A DNA stretch of 64,000 nucleotides. It comes from Dyadobacter chenhuakuii (GTDB taxonomy: Bacteria > Bacteroidota > Bacteroidia > Cytophagales > Spirosomataceae). Positions within the stretch are counted from its first letter, which is position 1, and the number at the start of each line of letters is the position of its first letter. The stretch is from positions 5,199,001 through 5,263,000 of the forward strand of contig NZ_CP098805.1 of NCBI RefSeq assembly GCF_023821985.2. The letters are read 5' to 3'. Both the position numbers and the translations under genes were made by a program. Shown one piece after another: positions 9,536-16,967 of the stretch. The notes under the pieces are model-generated. The model ran no database searches. It was not told the DNA's origin and saw only the letters and a list, made by a program, of their open reading frames with translations.

Positions 9536-9928
9536 ATGAAAAAAATAATTATTGATGACATCGTAGCAAAGGCACTCGAATGTTTAACAGTTGCACAGCA
9601 GATGCTTGAAAAAAGACAATTGGATTTCGTTATAAATCGAGCGTATTTTACAATGTATCATAGTATTCAAGCACTGCTTTTTATTAAAAACATTCGAAAT
9701 AAGTCACGCCAAAAAGTACATAACGCTTTTCACCGAGAGTTAATACTTACTGGCGAATTACCTCAGGAGCTTGGTGTGATTTTGAAAAAAACATTTAGAA
9801 AAAGTCAGCGAGCTGATCACGAGTATGATGAGACGCCTGAACAAACTGCCATTAATTCCTTTAACGAAGCTGAATATTTTGTTCATAGCATCGTCCAATA
9901 CTTAAAGCAAAACAACCATTTAAAGTGA
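9536..9928 (+). CDS. HEPN-domain protein inserted between thrA and thrB
   Basis: A 130-residue helical protein. NRAYFTMYHSIQALLF matches the central helix of HEPN proteins of the type encoded next to MNT nucleotidyltransferases (consensus like N-R-x-Y-Y-A-x-F-H). RKSQRADHEYDE near the C-terminus is the second typical segment. The RNase motif R-x4-6-H of toxic HEPNs is not clear. No nucleotidyltransferase gene lies beside it. The gene begins 85 nt after thrA and its TGA overlaps the GTG start of thrB (GTGA), so translation is probably coupled. Its AT-rich codon use (AAA, ATT) differs from thrA, hinting at later arrival. The function is unknown; toxin, antitoxin or remnant are all possible. Confidence 0.75.
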   Translation: MKKIIIDDIVAKALECLTVAQQMLEKRQLDFVINRAYFTMYHSIQALLFIKNIRNKSRQKVHNAFHRELILTGELPQELGVILKKTFRKSQRADHEYDETPEQTAINSFNEAEYFVHSIVQYLKQNNHLK

Positions 9929-10854
9929 ATTCAATAAAAGCTTTTGCGCCGGCTACGGTGGCTAATGTTGCGTGTGGTTTTGATATCTTCGGGTTTGCTA
10001 TTGAGGCGCCGGGAGATGTGGTGGAGATTAAAAAACGGGACGAGCCTGGCGTTGTTATAACAGAAATTACAGGAGATGAAGGCCGGTTGCCGCGTAATGC
10101 TGAAAAAAATGCAGTGACCGTTGTTATGTTGCATTTATTGAAGCATTTGGGCATCAAAGACTTCGGCGCAGAAGTTATTTTAAATAAAAATATGCCACTA
10201 GGAAGCGGAATGGGTTCCAGCGCGGCGAGTGCAGTGGCAGGAGTTGTTGCGATGAACGAGCTGCTGGGTAACCCGCTGACCCGTCAGGAATTACTGCCTT
10301 TTGCAATGGAAGGTGAAAAAATCGCTTCGGGATCGGCGCATGCAGATAATGTTGGACCGTCGCTTTTGGGTGGTTTTGTGGTGATCAGGAGCTACAATCC
10401 GTTGGATATCTTTACGATTCCTGTGCCGGATGATTTGTATTGTACATTGGTTCACCCTGATATTGAGATTAATACAAAAGATGCGCGCTTTATCCTGCGC
10501 AGCGAAGTGTCGCTCAAAAACACGATTGCTCAAATGGGCAATGTTGCCGGACTGGTGGCGGGTTTGATGAAATCAGATTATGAGTTGATCGGCAGGTCCA
10601 TGGTTGACGTTATCATTGAGCCGGTAAGGTCCATTTTGATCCCTGAATTTAACGAAGTTAAGAAAGCAGCCATTGCAAACGGAGCATTGGGATGCAGCAT
10701 TTCGGGCTCAGGGCCCTCTATGTTTGCATTGAGCAAGGGAAAGGCTAATGCGGAAAGTGCAGGTCGGGCTATGCAACTGAAATTTGCGGACGCCGGAATT
10801 GAAGCCAGTATGCATGTTTCTGCCATCAATAAAAACGGTGCATCCATATTATAA
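9925..10854 (+). CDS. thrB: Homoserine kinase
   Basis: 309 residues, usual for this GHMP-family kinase, which phosphorylates homoserine in threonine synthesis. The GHMP ATP-binding loop MPLGSGMGSSAASAVAG lies at about residues 90-106. The N-terminal strand AFAPATVANVACGFDIFGFA and the C-terminal GCSISGSGPSMFAL are both diagnostic. The start is GTG at 9925, overlapping the stop of the HEPN gene. This fits the conserved opening MNSIKAFAPATVANV, and no ATG is near. Threonine synthase (thrC), its usual downstream partner, is not in the window. Confidence 0.95.
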   Translation: MNSIKAFAPATVANVACGFDIFGFAIEAPGDVVEIKKRDEPGVVITEITGDEGRLPRNAEKNAVTVVMLHLLKHLGIKDFGAEVILNKNMPLGSGMGSSAASAVAGVVAMNELLGNPLTRQELLPFAMEGEKIASGSAHADNVGPSLLGGFVVIRSYNPLDIFTIPVPDDLYCTLVHPDIEINTKDARFILRSEVSLKNTIAQMGNVAGLVAGLMKSDYELIGRSMVDVIIEPVRSILIPEFNEVKKAAIANGALGCSISGSGPSMFALSKGKANAESAGRAMQLKFADAGIEASMHVSAINKNGASIL

Positions 10855-10975
10855 TGCTTTCCGAAAATCGGATGAGAGGCACATTGCGAAAAATGGAAAG
10901 AACTCTAACGGACTGGTGAACTTTATTATTTGTTTCAGACGTTAAATATTTACGAATACAAAACTTAGAAATAGC

Positions 10976-11302
10976 ATGGTTACTGTAAGTGATAGCGCCA
11001 AAGATAAAATTGTTGAACTCCGCAATGCGGACGGACATATTGAGGATTACCAGATCCGCGTTGGTGTGCTGGGAGGCGGCTGTTCGGGCTTGACTTATAA
11101 TTTGGAGTTTAACTCTGAAACGAAGCCTACGGACATGGTTTTTGAGGATAAAGGGGTCAAAATTATTGTTGATAAAAAGAGCATTCTTTACCTGGCCGGA
11201 ACGATACTTGATTTCTCGGATGGCTTAAATGGTAAAGGCTTTCAATTTGTAAACCCCAATGCAACCCGTACTTGCGGGTGCGGTGAAAGCTTTGCAGTTT
11301 AA
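10976..11302 (+). CDS. Iron-sulfur cluster assembly protein, IscA/ErpA (HesB) family
   Basis: 108 residues, typical for A-type Fe-S carriers. The three ligating cysteines are present: one in GVLGGGCSGLTYNL (about residue 36) and two in the C-terminal TCGCGESFAV. These proteins bind a transient 2Fe-2S or 4Fe-4S cluster and deliver it to apo-enzymes in the cytoplasm. Which paralogue this is (IscA, ErpA or SufA) cannot be settled without its suf/isc neighbours, and none are here. It lies 121 nt after thrB, in a gap that has only an off-register TAnnTTTG-like element, and it is followed by a strong terminator. Confidence 0.92.
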   Translation: MVTVSDSAKDKIVELRNADGHIEDYQIRVGVLGGGCSGLTYNLEFNSETKPTDMVFEDKGVKIIVDKKSILYLAGTILDFSDGLNGKGFQFVNPNATRTCGCGESFAV

Positions 11303-11329
11303 CGATATTCTTAAAATATTTTATTTTTC

Positions 11330-11364
11330 AAACGCGTTCTGAAATCCTCGGACGCGTTTTTTTT
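11330..11364 (+). terminator. Intrinsic terminator after the IscA-type gene
   Basis: The stem AACGCGT...ACGCGTT extends inwards by a T-G and a C-G pair around a loop of about 10 nt, and is followed by eight T. It starts 28 nt after the stop codon at 11302. Confidence 0.85.
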
Positions 11365-11427
11365 ATAGTCCTGAATGGCCTTAATTTGCCGCTTCAAGTA
11401 GCAGACATACACATTAAAACAATTTGA

Positions 11428-12327
11428 ATGAAACCAACTCTTTTGATTTTAGCTGCCGGCATCGGTAGTCGTTACGGAGGCATCAAGCAGCTAGACCAGT
11501 TTGGCCCAAATGGGGAGACAATCATCGATTATTCACTATACGACGCGATTCGCAGCGGTTTTGGTAAAGTAGTTTTTATCGTTCGTCAGGAAATTAAAGA
11601 CAGTGCAGAAGCGATTTTTGCGCCGAAACTGAAAGGTAAAATTGATTACGACTTCGCCATTCAAGGCATTCAGTCCTATGTTCCTGAGGATTTGGGAACG
11701 GTGGAACGTGTAAAGCCATGGGGAACCGGGCATGCCACATTGTGCGCCTGGCCGCAGACCGAAACACCCTTTGCAGTAATCAATGCAGATGATTTTTATG
11801 GTCGCGACGCTTTCGCCACCATGTCCGATTTCCTGACCAACGACACCAATGATAAGCAGCACGCGATGATCGGTTACGAGCTGAAACGCACATTATCAGA
11901 AAACGGCACCGTTTCCCGCGGCATTTGCGTGGAACGAGCCGATCATAACCTCGAATCGGTTGTGGAACGCACCAAAATTTTCGAAGAAGGCGGAAAAATC
12001 TATTTCGAAGAAAATGACATCAAAACAGAAGTGGCGCCGGAAACCCCCGTTTCCATGAACTTCTGGGGTTTCAAACCCGGCATGTTTCCAATCACGAAAG
12101 ACTTATTTGAAACCTACGCAAGGGAGAATATTAACACGCCAAAAGCTGAATTTTACATCCCAACCGTCATGACGCACATCATCAAAAACGGCTTGGGCGA
12201 CTGCCGCGTCTTCCGCATCGCCTCCGACTGGTTTGGAGTAACTTACCCGGAAGACAAGCCAACGGTTCAGGCTTCGCTGAATGCGCTGCATGAGGCAGGG
12301 GTTTATCCGGAGAAGCTTTGGGAGTAA
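11428..12327 (+). CDS. Nucleotidyltransferase (sugar-nucleotide pyrophosphorylase fold)
   Basis: 299 residues with the NTP-transferase signature LLILAAGIGSRYGGIKQ at the N-terminus, the G-x-G-x-R variant that binds the nucleotide phosphate. The metal-binding pair lies in FAVINADDFYG. PWGTGHATLCAW is another substrate-loop motif of the family. Such enzymes join a nucleoside triphosphate and a sugar 1-phosphate to make NDP-sugars for cell-surface glycans. The exact sugar and nucleotide cannot be read. The gene stands alone with its own terminator. FYIPTVMTHII near the C-terminus is common to the Bacteroidota members. Confidence 0.8.
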   Translation: MKPTLLILAAGIGSRYGGIKQLDQFGPNGETIIDYSLYDAIRSGFGKVVFIVRQEIKDSAEAIFAPKLKGKIDYDFAIQGIQSYVPEDLGTVERVKPWGTGHATLCAWPQTETPFAVINADDFYGRDAFATMSDFLTNDTNDKQHAMIGYELKRTLSENGTVSRGICVERADHNLESVVERTKIFEEGGKIYFEENDIKTEVAPETPVSMNFWGFKPGMFPITKDLFETYARENINTPKAEFYIPTVMTHIIKNGLGDCRVFRIASDWFGVTYPEDKPTVQASLNALHEAGVYPEKLWE

Positions 12328-12347
12328 AAGTAGATCATTGAATAATG

Positions 12348-12379
12348 AAAGGAGTCGTCTCAAAAACGGCTCCTTTTTT
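12348..12379 (+). terminator. Intrinsic terminator after the nucleotidyltransferase
   Basis: AAAGGAGTCGT pairs with ACGGCTCCTTT around a short A-rich loop (one T-G wobble), followed by a T run. It lies 21 nt after the stop. Confidence 0.85.
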
Positions 12380-12491
12380 GTTTTACCGTAAACTAACGCT
12401 TTCCCACCGGAGGCTCATCGCTTTTGTGAACATTCATTTCTCATAACAACATTGGGTCCTCAAACTGTTAAACAATTCACCCATAATTGAC

Positions 12492-13619
12492 ATGAGTATC
12501 ACTTCACACTTACCAAAACAACATAAGCGCCCTTCTCATCGCTTTCTTGCGATACTTTCAACGCTATTATTCCTTACCAGTAAAATCGCTCTTGCCCAAG
12601 GCGTCGGTATCAATACGCTTACACCTGATCCAAGTGCTGCGCTCGATATTGTGAGCTCAGATAAAGGACTTTTGATTCCTCGTGTTTCGTTACAATCTGT
12701 TTCTGATAATGCGACTGTTCCAAATCCGGCAACTGCATTGCTCGTTTATAATACGAATGCAGGCCTCGGCAAAACGGGATTTTATTATAATGCGGGAACA
12801 GCTGCAAGTCCGGCGTGGAGTATAGTAGGCGGAGGAGTTGCAAATTTAGCGTTGCCATTTTCCCAGGTAGTCACCCACAACGGCCCATTGTTTCTTATTA
12901 ATAACAATGATGGAAACTCTTCTTCTATTGCTATAAGTGGGATTGCTGTTAATGCTATTGCCATGAGAGGTGCTACTGTAAATGGCACTGGTGTTGTTGG
13001 GAACACCAGTTCAAGTGGTAGAGGGGTTCTTGCTGCGGCAGCTAATACTAACGGGACTGCGTTAGAAGTTAGCGGACCAATAAAGATCCATGGTCCGGGA
13101 CAATCTCCGGGAGCCGGAAAAGTGCTTACTTCCGATGCGAATGGAAATGCTACATGGGATAATGTCCTAGGGAACGTGGCGTTCAGAGCAAGTGGAATTC
13201 CGGAGAATGGAAGTGAAAAAATTGCACCCGGAAGTGTCTCAAAAGTTGCATTCGCAATTCAGGACTATGATTTAGGATCAAACTATAATGATGTTCAAGG
13301 TTCTCCGCACAGCACTTTTATTGCCCCGCTCAACGGAATCTATCACTTTGATTTAACATTGCTGTGGAACATTTCTTCTTATCACGAATATGGGACTAGA
13401 ACTAGATTTATCAGAACGAGAGGTGGATTAAAAGTACCAGTTTCAAGTATACTCTTCCAAAGTGGCAAAGATGGAACTATAAGCTCGTCCATAGATCTAC
13501 AACTCCTTCAGGGTGACATGATTCACATTGAAGGAGAATACTTTGGAGACGATGAAATTTCAATAGGAACTAATAGTGACGATAGCCATTTCAGTGGGCG
13601 GCTTATTATGAAACAGTAA
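12492..13619 (+). CDS. Secreted C1q/TNF-like surface protein
   Basis: 375 residues. A signal peptide ends at ALAQ (about residue 36). The segment GVGINTLTPDPSAALDI...KGLLIPRVSL is a motif seen at the N-terminus of many Bacteroidota tail-fibre-like or adhesin-like exported proteins. A low-complexity Gly/Asn/Ala region follows. The last 145 residues (from NVAFRASGIPENGS) resemble a C1q jelly-roll: FIAPLNGIYHFDLTLLW and QLLQGDMIHIEGEYFGDD are the hallmark strands. It is probably a trimeric surface or secreted protein; its ligand is unknown. It sits between two terminators and so is monocistronic. Confidence 0.7.
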   Translation: MSITSHLPKQHKRPSHRFLAILSTLLFLTSKIALAQGVGINTLTPDPSAALDIVSSDKGLLIPRVSLQSVSDNATVPNPATALLVYNTNAGLGKTGFYYNAGTAASPAWSIVGGGVANLALPFSQVVTHNGPLFLINNNDGNSSSIAISGIAVNAIAMRGATVNGTGVVGNTSSSGRGVLAAAANTNGTALEVSGPIKIHGPGQSPGAGKVLTSDANGNATWDNVLGNVAFRASGIPENGSEKIAPGSVSKVAFAIQDYDLGSNYNDVQGSPHSTFIAPLNGIYHFDLTLLWNISSYHEYGTRTRFIRTRGGLKVPVSSILFQSGKDGTISSSIDLQLLQGDMIHIEGEYFGDDEISIGTNSDDSHFSGRLIMKQ

Positions 13620-13656
13620 CGACTTCATAATAGGGTTTAAGGTTTTGTCAAGTAGC

Positions 13657-13683
13657 AAAAAAGACCTCATCCGAGGTCTTTTT
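13657..13683. terminator. Bidirectional intrinsic terminator
   Basis: AAAAAGACCTC-ATCC-GAGGTCTTTTT is a perfect stem with A and T runs on the two sides. It lies between the stops of the convergent genes ending at 13619 (+) and 13707 (-), so it can serve both. Confidence 0.88.
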
Positions 13684-13706
13684 ATGGGAATAAAGAAGCT
13701 AAGCTA

Positions 13707-14384
13707 TCACTTCTGCACCAACGCCTCCATCATCCGCTCCGCCAGAAACTTGTTTCCTTCATCCGTTAAATGCACCCTATCCGAAGTTAAAATCCCTTTT
13801 TCCTTATTCTCAGGGTTGTTTTGAACTAGATAATCCTGGAAAGATTTTCTCAAATCGCAAAGTTGCAGGCTGTTGCGGGTGGCGATTTCGCGGATTAGTT
13901 TGGAATATTGGTTCAGGTCGCCGTCCTGGGGGTTGGAAGCGTCATTTCTTTCGCCGATTACTGTGGGCGTACATACGATCACGCGAATGTTCTGCGCTTT
14001 CATTTTTTTGATCAATGCTTCATAAAACTTCACGTATTTGTCGGGATCAGTTCCGGTTCCTGATGATGTTTTGTGCCATACGTCGTTAATTCCTACGTAA
14101 ATGAAGACTACATCGGGCTTTTTGGAAAGCACATCGTCTTCCAGTCTCAGATACAGGTCATATACTTTGTTCCCGCCGATTCCGGCGCCCATGAGCTCAT
14201 ACTGGCTGTCCTGACCCTTTGATTTGAGCATTTCACTCATTTTAGTAATGTAACCCGTCGGCCCTACGCCGGCTTGTGTGATGGAATCTCCGAAAAATAT
14301 CACGCGAAGTGGCTTGTCCTGACGCATTGCAATCAGGGGCAGAATGAAAATGGCAACCTGCAAAAATTTAAAAATGACCCGCAT
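13707..14384 (-). CDS. SGNH/GDSL-family hydrolase
   Basis: 226 residues from the ATG at 14384. The frame opens 22 codons earlier, but only this ATG gives a proper signal peptide (MRVIFKFLQVAIFILPLIA). SGNH block I is VIFFGDSITQAG (catalytic Ser), block II Gly is in MGAGIGGNKVYDL, block III is YVGINDVWH (Asn) and block V is SDRVHLTDEGN (Asp and His). The family hydrolyses esters such as acetylated sugars or lipids. An envelope location is inferred from the signal sequence. It is transcribed away from modC's end and shares a terminator with the C1q-like gene. Confidence 0.85.
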   Translation of the reverse strand: MRVIFKFLQVAIFILPLIAMRQDKPLRVIFFGDSITQAGVGPTGYITKMSEMLKSKGQDSQYELMGAGIGGNKVYDLYLRLEDDVLSKKPDVVFIYVGINDVWHKTSSGTGTDPDKYVKFYEALIKKMKAQNIRVIVCTPTVIGERNDASNPQDGDLNQYSKLIREIATRNSLQLCDLRKSFQDYLVQNNPENKEKGILTSDRVHLTDEGNKFLAERMMEALVQK

Positions 14385-14459
14385 ATAGAATGGATAAAAA
14401 TGGTTTTTGGAAAAAAGACTGCCAGCTTTTAAAATTACCCTTGGCGACATTTGGATTCT

Positions 14460-15353
14460 TCAATGCCTGATCAACGTCACGCGTGCCACATCCATCGGGT
14501 AATGCAATGTAAATGTATTGCCGGGAATCATTTCCGGCGCCAGATTCAGCGGCAATGTCAGTTGACGGACTTTGTTTTCAACCAGCGCGCTTACCAGCAG
14601 CTGATCCGCTTGTTTTATACAACTAAGCACTTCTCCAAAGATCACAAAATCCTCCGTTTTTGACTGCTCGTTTGCGTAAACCTCGGCGGGAGTTCCTTGG
14701 CGGAAAATTTTACCGTTCTCAATAATGGCCACCTGATCTGCCAGACGGAATATTTCACCAATGTCGTGGGTGACAAGGATCATGGTGAGATTGTGCTGGC
14801 GATGAAATTTCAACAGCATATCCTGCAAATGATACCGCATATCATAATCCAGAGCCGCAAAGGGTTCGTCCAGCAACAATAAATCCGGCTTCCGCACCAG
14901 TGCCCGGGCCAATGCTACGCGTTGCTGCTGACCGCCAGAAAGCTGGTTGGGTTTTCGTATTGCCAGATTGGAGAGTTCTGTGGCATTCAGCAGGTCATCG
15001 ACAATGCTGCGATCACTGCCTTTTGGTAAACCAAAAAGGAGGTTTTCCTCAACCGTAAGGTGTGGGAACAAGGCATAGTCCTGAAAAACAAAACCAATAT
15101 TCCTGAGTTGTGGAGCAACAGATCCTTGCGCTGCGCTATCAAGCCAAACTTGGTTGCCAAATGTGATTTTGCCTGTTTCAGGGGTTAGTAATCCGGCGAT
15201 TTGCCTTAATAATGTTGTTTTACCTGCACCTGATGGTCCTGTAATGGCTAAAATCCGTCCTTTTGGAAGTGATAATGCAATTTCCATCGGCATTTTGCCG
15301 TGGACAGTTTGCAAAGTGTGCTTGATATGGACGTCAAGAAGGCTGTCGGACAC
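14460..15353 (-). CDS. modC: Molybdate ABC transporter, ATP-binding protein
   Basis: ATPase of the molybdate importer. Walker A is GPSGAGKTTLL, the Q-loop is FVFQDYALFPHLTV, the signature is LSGGQQQRVALARAL, Walker B is LLLLDEPFAALD and the H-loop is LVTHDIGE. The C-terminal part is short and only partly resembles the MOP/TOBE domain of ModC. The frame is open up to 15443, but the upstream part is the shadow of modB. The GTG at 15353 gives a sensible N-terminus (VSDSLLDVHIKH) and overlaps modB by 20 nt, so about 297 residues are expected. Order modA-modB-modC on the minus strand supports molybdate rather than another anion, although tungstate cannot be excluded. Confidence 0.9.
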   Translation of the reverse strand: MSDSLLDVHIKHTLQTVHGKMPMEIALSLPKGRILAITGPSGAGKTTLLRQIAGLLTPETGKITFGNQVWLDSAAQGSVAPQLRNIGFVFQDYALFPHLTVEENLLFGLPKGSDRSIVDDLLNATELSNLAIRKPNQLSGGQQQRVALARALVRKPDLLLLDEPFAALDYDMRYHLQDMLLKFHRQHNLTMILVTHDIGEIFRLADQVAIIENGKIFRQGTPAEVYANEQSKTEDFVIFGEVLSCIKQADQLLVSALVENKVRQLTLPLNLAPEMIPGNTFTLHYPMDVARVTLIRH

Positions 15354-16008
15354 GGAGCAGGCGGTTGTTAATGGAATAGACCAACAGCAAAATAACGAAT
15401 GTAATTGCAAAAAGCACGATCGCATAATCGTTCGCGGCGCCATAATTCAGCGCTTCCACTTCGTTATAAATGGCCACAGAAGCGACTTTGGTAACGCCTG
15501 GAATGTTGCCGCCGATCATGAGCACAACCCCGAATTCGCCGACGGTATGTGCAAATGTGATAACAAATGCAGTTAATATGGCAGGTTTGCAATTTGGTAA
15601 AAGTACTTTGAAGAATGTTTCCCACTCATTTTTACCTAATGTATAAGATGCTTCGCGCAATGAGGCGGGAAGCGACTGTAGGCCTGCGCGTATGGGATAA
15701 ACCATAAATGGTAAACTATAAAGCACGGAGGCAATAACAAGGCCCGGAAAGCTGAAAACAAGCCTCAACCCAAAAATACTTTCAATCCAGGCACCGAACC
15801 AGTAGGAGGGACTGAACGCCAGAAGCAGGTAAAATCCAATCACAGACGGCGGCAAAACGAGTGGCATGCCAATTAGCGATTCAATGATCCCACGCCCTTT
15901 GAACTTCCCAAACGCCAGCCAGTACGCCAATGGCAATGCAAGCACCAGCAGGATCAGCGAAGTGATCGTTGCGAGTTTGAAGGTTAGCCAGAGGGGTTCG
16001 GGGTTCAA
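15334..16008 (-). CDS. modB: Molybdate ABC transporter, permease
   Basis: 224 residues, the usual ModB size, with five to six hydrophobic helices (ATITSLILLVLALPLAYWLA and others). The EAA loop that docks the ATPase is in REASYTLGKNEWETFFKVLL. GMPLVLPPSVIGFYLLLAF is characteristic of ModB. The only start that keeps the first helix is TTG at 16008; no ATG or GTG exists in the 65-nt gap to modA. That gap is filled by an octamer tandem repeat, which leaves the start without a recognisable ribosome site. It works with ModA (substrate capture) and ModC (ATP hydrolysis). Confidence 0.92.
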   Translation of the reverse strand: MNPEPLWLTFKLATITSLILLVLALPLAYWLAFGKFKGRGIIESLIGMPLVLPPSVIGFYLLLAFSPSYWFGAWIESIFGLRLVFSFPGLVIASVLYSLPFMVYPIRAGLQSLPASLREASYTLGKNEWETFFKVLLPNCKPAILTAFVITFAHTVGEFGVVLMIGGNIPGVTKVASVAIYNEVEALNYGAANDYAIVLFAITFVILLLVYSINNRLLRVRQPS

Positions 16009-16011
16009 TTT

Positions 16012-16067
16012 TGAATGAGTGAATGAGTAAATGAGTGAATGAGCGAATGAGTGAATGAGTGAATGGC
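16012..16067. repeat. Octamer tandem repeat (TGAATGAG) between modA and modB
   Basis: Nearly seven copies of an 8-bp unit lie head to tail: TGAATGAG, TGAATGAG, TAAATGAG, TGAATGAG, CGAATGAG, TGAATGAG and a partial TGAATG. The repeat covers almost the whole gap between the modA stop and the TTG start of modB, directly upstream of modB translation. It could vary in copy number by slippage. Confidence 0.95.
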
Positions 16068-16073
16068 TGTTCT

Positions 16074-16826
16074 CTATTTGTAGCCGTATTTTTGAAAGAT
16101 TGCTTTCGCTTTTTTGGAATATAGAAATTTATAGAATTGTTCGCTGGTTGCTTTTTTGGGAGAATCCTGGCTGTGATTGAGGAGGATGGCTGCTTGTTCT
16201 ATGGGTTTATAATCGGTCGAATCCAGGATAATGTAGTTGCCCTTATCTTTCATTTCGGGTGAAAGGACGATGGATAATGCATTGAAACCTGCTTCAACAT
16301 TGCCGGACGTAATGTATTGGGCAGTTTGGGCGATACTTTCGCCAAAAACGAGCCTTTTCTCTATTTTATCAAACAAATTTTTTGACTTTAAAATCTGAAT
16401 AGCGGCCTCTCCATAAGGTGCCGTTTCCGGGTTAGGGACGGCAATTTTCTTGATTTTATCGTTTGCTAGTGAATCAATGTTTAGATCAGATTTTGGGATG
16501 TTTTTAGACCATAAAACCAATGACCCTAAGGCATAGACTTTGGGCTTTTCTGCCGATCCGCCGTTTTTGAAAATCTCCTCGGGATATTTTGTATCGGCCG
16601 AAACGAAAACATCAAACGGTGCGCCTTCGCGGATCTGGGTGGTGAGCTTGCCGGAAGAACCAACCACAATGTCAATTTCCTTCCCGGCTTCTTTTTCAAA
16701 TTCCGCCTTAATTTCCTTCATTACATATTGCACGTTGGCGGCGGTAGCCACAATAATTTTCTCCGAAGGTTTGGAACAACCCGCCAGGAAAACCGAAAAA
16801 AGCAGAAAAAAACGCTGAATATTCAT
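16074..16826 (-). CDS. modA: Molybdate-binding lipoprotein of the ABC importer
   Basis: 250 residues. The N-terminus is a lipoprotein signal (MNIQRFFLLFSVFLAGCSKP, lipobox LAGC), so it is tethered in the periplasm. ModA motifs are clear: VATAANVQYVMKEI, VVGSSGKLTTQI and APFDVFVSADTKYP near the N-terminus, which form the oxyanion pocket; PETAPYGEAAIQIL; and later NVEAGFNALSIVLSP. It captures molybdate and feeds ModBC. It is the first gene of the minus-strand modABC operon. No molybdenum-responsive riboswitch or ModE site was recognised in the 141 nt to the divergent aminotransferase gene. Confidence 0.93.
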   Translation of the reverse strand: MNIQRFFLLFSVFLAGCSKPSEKIIVATAANVQYVMKEIKAEFEKEAGKEIDIVVGSSGKLTTQIREGAPFDVFVSADTKYPEEIFKNGGSAEKPKVYALGSLVLWSKNIPKSDLNIDSLANDKIKKIAVPNPETAPYGEAAIQILKSKNLFDKIEKRLVFGESIAQTAQYITSGNVEAGFNALSIVLSPEMKDKGNYIILDSTDYKPIEQAAILLNHSQDSPKKATSEQFYKFLYSKKAKAIFQKYGYK

Positions 16827-16967
16827 GTTGCAATTTAATGGATAAACCCCAAATGATCATTGCTTCCCATTGCGTTAAAAATCGTAAATTGCGCGCCATT
16901 TCGAGCGCAGGCTCTGAAATCACAGCTGGGAAACCGGCTTCCTTAAAGTGTAATTAATAACAATGTA

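Noticed and set aside
9451..10975. thrC expected in the thr operon
   Set aside because: No threonine synthase frame exists between thrA and the IscA-type gene; the only extra gene is the HEPN one.
14460..15443. Longer modC start at 15443
   Set aside because: The first 30 codons would overlap modB by 110 nt and do not resemble ModC; the GTG at 15353 fits better.
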